Positions 38,080 through 44,109 of a stretch of 44,109 bases of DNA are shown here, in pieces. How positions within the stretch are numbered: position 1 is the stretch's first letter; each line of letters opens with the position of its first letter. This DNA is from Rhodobiaceae bacterium (GTDB lineage Bacteria > Pseudomonadota > Alphaproteobacteria > Rhizobiales > TMED25): positions 1 to 44,109 of the forward strand of contig PAAM01000016.1 in NCBI GenBank assembly GCA_002699615.1, read 5' to 3'. The notes below the pieces were generated by a model that searched no databases, was not told where the DNA came from, and was given only the letters and a program-made list of their open reading frames with translations. The position numbers were made by a program, and so were the translations under genes.

Positions 38080-38607
38080 TTATTTTTCAGATAGCCTCGG
38101 CATTATCTCAACAAGATTACAAGGCTTATGATTAATATTAAGTTGATGAATGAGAATTTCATTCCATGCATCCTTGCAGGCATTTGGGGAACCGGGCAGA
38201 CAAAATATAAAAACATTATTATAAATTCCTCCAAGTGCCCTTGATTGAATTGTTGATGTCCCGATTTTTGCTGAGCTTATTTGGTGGAATAATGCAGAAA
38301 AGCCACTGATTTCCTTGTCAAGAAGTGGCATAATGGCGTCAGGTGTCACATCTCGCCCTGTTAATCCCGTCCCGCCAGTTGTTATTATTGCGTCAAAGTT
38401 GTTTGTACCTACCCACTCTTTAATTATGTTTTGAATTTCTGTTATTTCGTCAGGGATAATTCGCCTGTCTAACAGAAAATGTTTTGCGTCATTTATCGCC
38501 TGTGATAAAAAGTCGCCTGACTTATCATTTGTTTCATTTCGAGTATCGGATACCGTGATCACGCCTATATTTAGGCTTATAAAAGTATTTTCATTTTTTT
38601 CTGTCAT
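38080..38607 (-). CDS. Molybdenum cofactor biosynthesis protein B-like (MoaB/MogA family)
   Basis: 175 residues of the MoCF-binding fold, which in MogA adenylylates molybdopterin. NIGVITVSDTRNETNDKSGD at the start, ITTGGTGLTGRDVTPDA in the middle and FCLPGSPNACKDAW later are the family motifs. The closest label is MoaB (strictly an uncertain step in bacteria). No other molybdenum-cofactor gene lies in the window, so its use is inferred. Between the UDG-like gene (16 bases) and rnhB (6 bases). Confidence 0.92.
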   Translation of the reverse strand: MTEKNENTFISLNIGVITVSDTRNETNDKSGDFLSQAINDAKHFLLDRRIIPDEITEIQNIIKEWVGTNNFDAIITTGGTGLTGRDVTPDAIMPLLDKEISGFSALFHQISSAKIGTSTIQSRALGGIYNNVFIFCLPGSPNACKDAWNEILIHQLNINHKPCNLVEIMPRLSEK

Positions 38608-38623
38608 TAATTATCACCGATAC

Positions 38624-39328
38624 TTATTTAATTTCGTTTGCAATTATTTTCAAATCCTCCCAAGCCAGCCGTTTGAGAGAAGGCTGCTTTATTAATACTC
38701 TTGGGTGGAATAGGGGAAATATTGGGATATTCATTTTTTTATTATTTAGAGCCTTTCCTCGGGAGTCAATAAAATTAACTTCACTCTCCATGAGTGTGTT
38801 TAATGCCAAGTCTCCAAGAGAAATAATATATTTTGGTTTTAATAATTCTATAATTTTATCAAAAAAAGGTTTGCAATTATTTATCTCATTTAAAGTCGGC
38901 CTTCTATCTCCTGGCGTGCGCCAATAAAATGTATTTATTATCGTGTTTTCTGCAAGGTCAATATTAATTGCCCCAAGCATGTTAACTAACAACTCCTTGC
39001 AATCTTCAGCCATTAAATTATTGGACTGATCCTCTTCCTCGGAATTTGGAAAGTCATTTACTATCAATATTTCAGGATTTAGGCTACCTTGATGTATATG
39101 AGTAAATTTTGAATATGTTTTCAGGTCCGATATGTCACATTGATCAATATATTCAATCAAACCTTGAACTGTTTTTACATCCCCTAGATCATTTTTTTTA
39201 TGAAGACTATCATAATCTATGCCTGATCGCTCCTTTGACGAGTATTTTTTTTGATTATTTTTAAGAACAAAATTAATATTCTCATCGACATACCAATTAA
39301 GCAAAACAATTTTTTCTAAATTATTCAT
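38624..39328 (-). CDS. Divergent uracil-DNA glycosylase superfamily protein
   Basis: 234 residues related to family 4/5 UDGs. What remains: INTFYWRTPGDRRPTLNEIN (the W-R-P-P-G-N-R segment), a Cys followed by KPFF, IISLGDLALNTLM, and FPLFHPRVLIKQPSLKRLAWED (the HPSxLL motif with its His). What is changed: motif A, normally GEAPG near an EED, reads NDFPNSEEED, the next PF(V)G pocket segment is gone, and the Cys in the usual GCxLK is Ser or Asp. There are three cysteines in all. It may be a UDG with altered specificity or an inactive relative; not an ordinary family-4 enzyme. Position beside ETF-QO is normal for a UDG in this group. Confidence 0.72.
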   Translation of the reverse strand: MNNLEKIVLLNWYVDENINFVLKNNQKKYSSKERSGIDYDSLHKKNDLGDVKTVQGLIEYIDQCDISDLKTYSKFTHIHQGSLNPEILIVNDFPNSEEEDQSNNLMAEDCKELLVNMLGAINIDLAENTIINTFYWRTPGDRRPTLNEINNCKPFFDKIIELLKPKYIISLGDLALNTLMESEVNFIDSRGKALNNKKMNIPIFPLFHPRVLIKQPSLKRLAWEDLKIIANEIK

Positions 39329-39368
39329 AGGTCATAGGTTTTGTTAAGATTTTTTTGTTTAATTGTAT

Positions 39369-39424
39369 CTATTAATAGTACAAAAATACAATGATTAATG
39401 TTAATAATAGTAAGTTATTAATAG
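39369..39424. repeat. Paired AT-rich dyads in the UDG/ETF-QO promoter gap
   Basis: CTATTAATAG (39369-39378) is a perfect 10-base palindrome. Its TATTAATAG core recurs at 39416-39424, and TTAATAA-N7-TTATTAA (39401-39421) forms a further dyad, all within the 114-base divergent gap before ETF-QO. They could be operators; base composition makes chance likely too. Confidence 0.35.
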
Positions 39425-39442
39425 AAAGAGTTAACATCAAGA

Positions 39443-41101
39443 ATGCAGGAAGAAAATACAAGAGAGTCTATAGAGGTTGATGTTCTAATTATTGGTGCTG
39501 GACCTGCTGGGCTAGCAACGGCAATAAAACTGAAAACTGAGGCAAATAAAAATAATCAAGAAATAAATATTGTTGTCCTTGAGAAAGGCTCAGAAATTGG
39601 TGCCCACATAGTATCAGGTGCGGTAATAGATCCGATAGGGCTGGATATGCTTCTTCCAAATTGGAAAGAGCTTGATCCTCCGGATATGAGCGAAGTGATT
39701 GACGATAGATTTTATATTTTAGGACCAGCTGGTAGCCTAAGAATACCCAACTTCTTTTTCCCAAGACTGATGTCCAATCATAATTGTTTTGCGACAAGCC
39801 TCTCAAACGTAGTCAAATGGTTAGGAAATATTGCTCAGTCTCTTGGGATTGAGGTTTATCCTGGATTTCCAGCATCTGAAATAATTTACAATGAAGATAG
39901 AGTTGTAGGAGTTACAACTGGTGACTTTGGCATCTCAAAAGAAGGAGAAAAAAAAGACTCCTTCATGCAGGGAATGGAAATTAGAGCTAAACATACAGTA
40001 TTTGCTGAAGGTGCCCGTGGACATCTAACAAAGACAGTTATAGAAAAATTTAAACTCGATAAAGAATCAGATTTTCAAAAATATGGTATTGGACTGAAAG
40101 AGCTATGGGAAGTTCCAGAAGAGAATCATAAACCGGGTTTAGTGCAGCACACTATGGGATGGCCTCTTGATAATAAAACAGGCGGGGGGTCATTTATGTA
40201 TCATTTTGGAAAAAATTTAGTTTCAGTCGGTTTTGTTGTTCACCTAAATTATAAAAACCCATCATTATCTCCATTCGAAGAATTTCAGAGGTATAAAACA
40301 CATCCAATGATAAAAGATATGCTGAGTGGCGGTAAAAGACTCTCATATGGCGCCAGAGTGATAAGCGAGGGCGGATACCAATCTGTTCCAAAATTAACAT
40401 TTCCGGGTGGCTTGCTTGTTGGATGCGCTGCAGGCTTTGTGAATGTTCCAAGAATTAAAGGATCTCACAATGCAATAGTTAGCGGTGTTTTAGCTGCTAA
40501 TGCGTTACTAGAGAGTTTTACCTCAAAAAAAATATCGGAAGAATTAGTAAGCTACCAGGAAATGTATAATAAAAGCACCATTGCGAAAGAATTATCAAAG
40601 GTAAGGAATGTAAAACCATTATGGTCCAAATTTGGCACTTTGGTTGGTATAGCTTTAGGCGGTTTAGATATGTGGTTAAGAGATCTTGGTATTAATATAC
40701 CATTTACAATGTCTCACAAAAAACCAGATCATCTAACATTACAAAGCAAATCTGGATCAAAGAAAATAGAATATCCAAAGCCGGATGGAGTTTATTCATT
40801 CGACAAGTTGTCATCGGTTTATTTATCATCAACTAATCATGAAGAGGATCAACCTGTTCATCTAAATGTTAGTGATATTGGTTTGCAAACCTCAAGTGAA
40901 TATCACGACTATGGAGGACCATCAGTAAATTACTGTCCTGCAGGTGTGTATGAATGGATACTGGAGGATGAAAGTCCTAGATTTCAGATCAATGCTCAAA
41001 ATTGTGTGCACTGTAAAACTTGTGATATTAAAGACCCAAATCAGAATATTAATTGGCAGGTACCCGAGGGAGGTGGTGGACCAAATTACTCCAATATGTA
41101 A
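39443..41101 (+). CDS. Electron transfer flavoprotein-ubiquinone oxidoreductase
   Basis: Passes electrons from reduced ETF (fatty-acid and amino-acid dehydrogenases, dimethylglycine-type oxidations) to ubiquinone at the membrane. 552 residues, usual length. The FAD site is GAGPAG (18-23), the monotopic quinone/FAD region follows, and the C-terminal [4Fe-4S] ligands are C498 (NYCPAGVYEW) and C521, C524, C527 (CVHCKTC), with the ending PEGGGGPNYSNM as in mitochondrial ETFDH. The ETF subunits are not in the window. ispE follows after 18 bases. Confidence 0.97.
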   Translation: MQEENTRESIEVDVLIIGAGPAGLATAIKLKTEANKNNQEINIVVLEKGSEIGAHIVSGAVIDPIGLDMLLPNWKELDPPDMSEVIDDRFYILGPAGSLRIPNFFFPRLMSNHNCFATSLSNVVKWLGNIAQSLGIEVYPGFPASEIIYNEDRVVGVTTGDFGISKEGEKKDSFMQGMEIRAKHTVFAEGARGHLTKTVIEKFKLDKESDFQKYGIGLKELWEVPEENHKPGLVQHTMGWPLDNKTGGGSFMYHFGKNLVSVGFVVHLNYKNPSLSPFEEFQRYKTHPMIKDMLSGGKRLSYGARVISEGGYQSVPKLTFPGGLLVGCAAGFVNVPRIKGSHNAIVSGVLAANALLESFTSKKISEELVSYQEMYNKSTIAKELSKVRNVKPLWSKFGTLVGIALGGLDMWLRDLGINIPFTMSHKKPDHLTLQSKSGSKKIEYPKPDGVYSFDKLSSVYLSSTNHEEDQPVHLNVSDIGLQTSSEYHDYGGPSVNYCPAGVYEWILEDESPRFQINAQNCVHCKTCDIKDPNQNINWQVPEGGGGPNYSNM

Positions 41102-41119
41102 TACTGCCACTAATGAAAC

Positions 41120-41974
41120 ATGTCATCAAAAGTAGTTTTGCGGGCTAACGCTAAAATCAACTTAACCCTCGATATACTTGGAAAACGCTCTGATAATTAT
41201 CATGATATACAGGGTTATGTTGCATTTCTTGACTTATATGATGAGTTAATAATAAATCACTCTGAGAAATTATTGGTTAGCTTTGATAACCCTTTTTATG
41301 AGAATGTTTCCTCAAAATCCAATACTATTATTAAATTATACAACTACCTCAGCAGTTATTTTCCAAATTTGAGTCAATATAAAGTTCATGTGAAGAAAAA
41401 TATCCCAATTTCTGCTGGACTGGGCGGAGGCTCATGCAACGCTGCAGCTTTCATGAGGTATCTTATTAGTGATCTTAGAATAAATATGGATCAAATTAAC
41501 CTGGAATCATTGGCAAGGAATGTGGGCGCAGATGTGCCATGTTGTTTAATAAATGAGTCATCTTACATATCTGGCATCGGTGAAATTATTCAAGAGGTAA
41601 AATTATCTGATGCATACTATTGTCTTCTTGTGAATCCACAAATACCTGTTTCAACATCAAAAATCTATGAAAAGATCAGCATCAAGGGATTAGAGGCATT
41701 ACATAACAAAAAGTTCTTATCGAATCCTTCAATTGGTCACATTATTAATGGTAAGAACGACTTCCAGCAGATAATCATACAAGATTATCCCATAATAGGA
41801 GAGATAATAAACCACTTAACTGAAGCTGAAGGTTGTTTTCTGGCAAGAATGACTGGGAGCGGACCTACATGCTTTGGATTTTTTTTAAAGAAAGAGGATA
41901 TGTCAAAATGTAAAAAAAATTTTGAAGAAATGTATCCAAAATTTTGGATTACGGAAACAAAGTTATTAGACTAG
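41120..41974 (+). CDS. ispE: 4-diphosphocytidyl-2-C-methyl-D-erythritol kinase
   Basis: GHMP kinase of the MEP isoprenoid pathway. 284 residues. ANAKINLTLDILGKRSDNYHD holds the catalytic Lys/Asp region start, PISAGLGGGSCNAAAF is the ATP loop, the Asp in NVGADVPCC follows, and MTGSGPTCFGFF is the GHMP C-terminal motif. Its stop codon overlaps that of the convergent polyprenyl synthase at CTAG (41971-41974). It feeds IPP to that enzyme, so two steps of isoprenoid supply meet tail to tail here. Confidence 0.96.
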   Translation: MSSKVVLRANAKINLTLDILGKRSDNYHDIQGYVAFLDLYDELIINHSEKLLVSFDNPFYENVSSKSNTIIKLYNYLSSYFPNLSQYKVHVKKNIPISAGLGGGSCNAAAFMRYLISDLRINMDQINLESLARNVGADVPCCLINESSYISGIGEIIQEVKLSDAYYCLLVNPQIPVSTSKIYEKISIKGLEALHNKKFLSNPSIGHIINGKNDFQQIIIQDYPIIGEIINHLTEAEGCFLARMTGSGPTCFGFFLKKEDMSKCKKNFEEMYPKFWITETKLLD

Positions 41975-42963
41975 CTATTTCTTGTATAGGAGAAGTGCAC
42001 GGCCTCTATCAAAGCACTTTTCATCTCAGAGTCTTCGAAATTTTTTAGACAGTTCAGTGCTTTCTCGCCGTACTTCTCTGCTTCAGCGAGTGTTTTTTCA
42101 AACCCGTTATTTTTATCGATCAACTCAATAGCAGATTTAAAGTCATTAGCGTTTTTATTTTTTTTACTTATCAACCTTTCCCAAAGTTTTTTCTCTTCTT
42201 TGTTTGATTTTTTATATGAAACAATAATGGGATATGTGACCTTTCCTTCAAAAAAATCATCACCAATTTCTTTTCCAATATTATCGATTGTAGAGGTATA
42301 ATCAAGAGCATCGTCTGATAATTGAAATGCAATACCAAGGTATGATCCAAAATCCCTTAAGATCTCAGCGGTATCTGTACTGGACTCTGAAATTATTGCG
42401 CCTATTTCTGACGCTGCGCTGAATAATTTTGCAGTCTTATAATTTATGATCTGAAAGTACATTTCAGGTGTTATAGTTAAATGATTGGAATAAACTAATT
42501 GCATTACCTCGCCTTCGGCAATAACTGTCGCAGCATTTGAGAGTACCTCCAGTGCTTTTATTGACTGCGCCTCAACCATCATCTTAAATGCTTCGCCAAG
42601 TAAATAATCTCCAACAAGCACACTTGCTTCATTTCCCCAAAGCATTCTTGCTGCGATCTTGCCCCTCCTCATTTCGCTATCATCAACAACATCATCATGA
42701 AGTAATGTTGCGGTGTGCATAAACTCAACACCCGCAGCCAAGGGAATATAATAATTATTTTTACACTCACATAGCTTACTTGAAGCTATGGTTAGCATGG
42801 GCCGTAAGCGTTTGCCTCCAGATGAAATAAGATATTGTGATACTTTTGGAATCATATCTGTATTAGATATTGTTCTCTGTATAATTAGATCATTGACGAG
42901 CTCCATATCTTTTTTTGTAAGAGATATGAGTTCCTCAATTCCATATTTTTTTTGCAGTGCCAT
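41971..42963 (-). CDS. Polyprenyl (octaprenyl/decaprenyl) diphosphate synthase
   Basis: Trans-prenyltransferase that builds the ubiquinone side chain. 330 residues from ATG 42963 (MALQKKYGIEELI). The open frame runs further upstream, but that part is not family-like and overlaps the divergent gene at 43031. SGGKRLRPML, the first Asp-rich motif HDDVVDDSEMRRGK (about 89-102), TAKLFSAASE, and the second motif SDDALDY are present. Small residues upstream of the first motif favour a long product, but the chain length is not certain. It supplies UbiA at 10355. Confidence 0.94.
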   Translation of the reverse strand: MALQKKYGIEELISLTKKDMELVNDLIIQRTISNTDMIPKVSQYLISSGGKRLRPMLTIASSKLCECKNNYYIPLAAGVEFMHTATLLHDDVVDDSEMRRGKIAARMLWGNEASVLVGDYLLGEAFKMMVEAQSIKALEVLSNAATVIAEGEVMQLVYSNHLTITPEMYFQIINYKTAKLFSAASEIGAIISESSTDTAEILRDFGSYLGIAFQLSDDALDYTSTIDNIGKEIGDDFFEGKVTYPIIVSYKKSNKEEKKLWERLISKKNKNANDFKSAIELIDKNNGFEKTLAEAEKYGEKALNCLKNFEDSEMKSALIEAVHFSYTRNS

Positions 42964-43030
42964 AAATCTGTTTTTTTGTTTACATAAGGTATAAATTATT
43001 TTTTGATATAAATAAATAAATTTAGATTGT

Positions 43031-43834
43031 ATGTGTATGTCGAAGATCAAAAAGAGTAGCCTTTCCACAAGTGTGGATAAATTCCTTGATGGAAAAATTA
43101 CAATAGAACAGCTTTTGGATGGCGGTCGGTCCAACACAGATACAATACTTTTATCCGCGGCAGTTCCAGTGGCTCCAGGTTATAAAGTTCTTGATATAGG
43201 CGTTGGTAACGGTACGTCATCGATTGCTTTGGGATCAAATTTTAAGGATATAACAATCATTGGAATTGATAATGATCCAATAAACATAAAGCTCGCAACG
43301 AAGAATGTAATACTCAACAAGCTAGAAGGTAATATCATTATAAGGCGTGCCGATATTCTAAAAAAAAATCTATCATTCAGCATCGGTAATCAAAAAAATC
43401 TAAAATTTGATTCGATATACATGAACCCTCCATATTTTGATAAAGACACTATTAATCAATCAAAATCTCATTATCAAAGCATAGCAAAATATCATGATGG
43501 ATCTAATCTTGATCATTGGATAAATAATTCCCTCAAGTTATTAAAATTTAGGGGTACTATTACTATAATTAATAAAATTGAAAATCTAAACCGTATTATT
43601 TGTCTCCTATCTGGTCTTGGTAGTATTACTATATTGCCATTAATTTCAAATATGAGTGGTGAAGTACAACGTTTTATTCTGAGTTTTAGAAAAGGATCTA
43701 ATGCAAAAACAAGAGTCCTGAGCCAGGTTGTATTACATCAGGAAAGTGGGGCATTCAGCAACAGGGTTGAAGATACGTTGAGAGGCAGGGCACGTATTGA
43801 TCTCACCAAATCTGATTATTTTTATCAAATCTAG
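43031..43834 (+). CDS. TrmN6-like tRNA1(Val) (adenine37-N6)-methyltransferase family protein
   Basis: SAM-dependent methyltransferase of the YfiC/TrmN6 group. 267 residues. Near the N-terminus FLDGKITIEQLLDGGRSNTDTILLSAAV resembles the group's F-x-Q-x-G-x-R-x-T/D start; SAM motif I is VLDIGVGNGTSS (53-64) and the N6-methylation motif NPPY is at 132-135 (MNPPYFD). ATG 43037 is a possible alternative start. Placed between the polyprenyl synthase and glyQ as in other alphaproteobacteria. The tRNA target is inferred from family. Confidence 0.88.
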   Translation: MCMSKIKKSSLSTSVDKFLDGKITIEQLLDGGRSNTDTILLSAAVPVAPGYKVLDIGVGNGTSSIALGSNFKDITIIGIDNDPINIKLATKNVILNKLEGNIIIRRADILKKNLSFSIGNQKNLKFDSIYMNPPYFDKDTINQSKSHYQSIAKYHDGSNLDHWINNSLKLLKFRGTITIINKIENLNRIICLLSGLGSITILPLISNMSGEVQRFILSFRKGSNAKTRVLSQVVLHQESGAFSNRVEDTLRGRARIDLTKSDYFYQI

Positions 43835-43918
43835 TAAAGTACAAAAAAAAATTGTATGGTAATTGCAAATCTTTTTATATAGATATAGACGAACTTATAA
43901 CGAATTATTGACGGAAAA

Positions 43919-44109
43919 ATGCCTAAAAATATGCAAAGCGCAAGAGATCCAAAGAATTCATTTCAAGATCTTATCTTGATGCTTCAAGATTATTGGTCGA
44001 GCAATGGCTGTGTGATATTACAGCCTTATGATATGGAGGTCGGGGCCGGAACCTTCCACCCTGGTACAATACTAAGAGCGCTTGGTGGAGACCAATGGAA
44101 CGCTGCATA
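43919..44109 (+). CDS. glyQ: Glycyl-tRNA synthetase alpha subunit, N-terminal part (3' end outside window)
   Basis: Catalytic subunit of the bacterial heterotetrameric GlyRS. The 63 codons present contain [40 protein letters not shown] and [10 protein letters not shown], an almost invariant GlyQ N-terminus. The start may be ATG 43919 or 43931. The preceding 84 bases are AT-rich and probably hold its promoter. glyS is expected just downstream. Confidence 0.96.
   Translation, partial: MPKNMQSARDPKNSFQDLILMLQDYWSSNGCVILQPYDMEVGAGTFHPGTILRALGGDQWNAA

Noticed and set aside
42964-43137. 58-codon N-terminal extension of the polyprenyl diphosphate synthase
   Set aside because: It overlaps the divergent methyltransferase gene and does not look like the family; ATG 42963 matches the usual N-terminus.
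43840-43856. TACAA/TTGTA hairpin after the TrmN6-like gene as a terminator
   Set aside because: Five weak base pairs around an A-loop with no immediate T-run; not convincing in AT-rich DNA.

Overview
The window is 44 kb of a very AT-rich (about one-third G+C by eye), densely packed bacterial chromosome, and its gene content and order are alphaproteobacterial. Markers for this are: the split F0 ATP synthase genes atpI-atpB-atpE-atpF'-atpF with a b' subunit; the cox cluster ctaC-ctaD-ctaB-(CoxF-like)-ctaG-ctaE-surf1 leading into thrC, an M16 peptidase and a RimJ-like acetyltransferase; the methyltransferase CcrM; a BamF/DUF3035 lipoprotein after lspA; a DUF2093 protein; plant/alphaproteobacterial-type glutamate-cysteine ligase; and an ETF-ubiquinone oxidoreductase. 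The intact threonine, purine, glutathione, isoprenoid and lipid A genes suggest a free-living cell with a streamlined genome, probably marine, rather than an obligate intracellular one. The taxonomic inference stops there. I see no phage, IS element, CRISPR array, tRNA or rRNA, and no gap over 300 bases without a gene.

Layout. 1-3217 (+): end of ileS, lspA, bamF-like lipoprotein. 3289-4604 (-): rsmD and an RsuA/RluB-type pseudouridine synthase. 4660-8054: tadA (+), purD (-), xseA and DUF2093 (+). 8056-11221 (-): ubiA, waaA, lpxK (lipid A/Kdo and ubiquinone). 11298-14646 (+): rsmE, gshA, Bcr/CflA-type MFS transporter. 14653-15805 (-): two exported proteins of unknown role (a glycine-rich peptidoglycan-binding-like protein and an IalB-like protein). 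16015-25954 (+): aa3-type cytochrome c oxidase and its assembly factors, then thrC, M16 peptidase, GNAT, and an anchored DsbD-alpha-like protein. 25944-27351 (-): thrB, rnhA. 27457-28035 (+): lipoprotein. 28044-35160 (-): DUF721, dsbA-like, smc, atpI, atpB, atpE, atpF', atpF. 35211-36260 (+): mutY. 36282-39328 (-): UDG-like, moaB-like, rnhB, ccrM. 39443-41974 (+): ETF-QO, ispE. 41971-42963 (-): polyprenyl diphosphate synthase. 43031-44109 (+): TrmN6-like methyltransferase, start of glyQ.

How it works together. Most of the window is core physiology. Terminal oxidase, ETF-QO, UbiA, polyprenyl synthase and F0 form the respiratory and quinone machinery. LpxK, WaaA, LspA and the BamF-like lipoprotein serve the outer membrane. 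MutY, RNase H, XseA, Smc, CcrM and the UDG-like protein serve DNA maintenance. ThrB and ThrC complete threonine synthesis. I did not find a clearly new system. The best leads are: two genes that seem to start at ATT codons behind good Shine-Dalgarno sequences (13468 and 24559); an IleRS whose C-terminal zinc finger has lost three of four cysteines; a UDG-like protein with a rewritten motif A; a very small CoxF-like gene; and convergent gene pairs that overlap or nearly touch, with no recognisable terminators.
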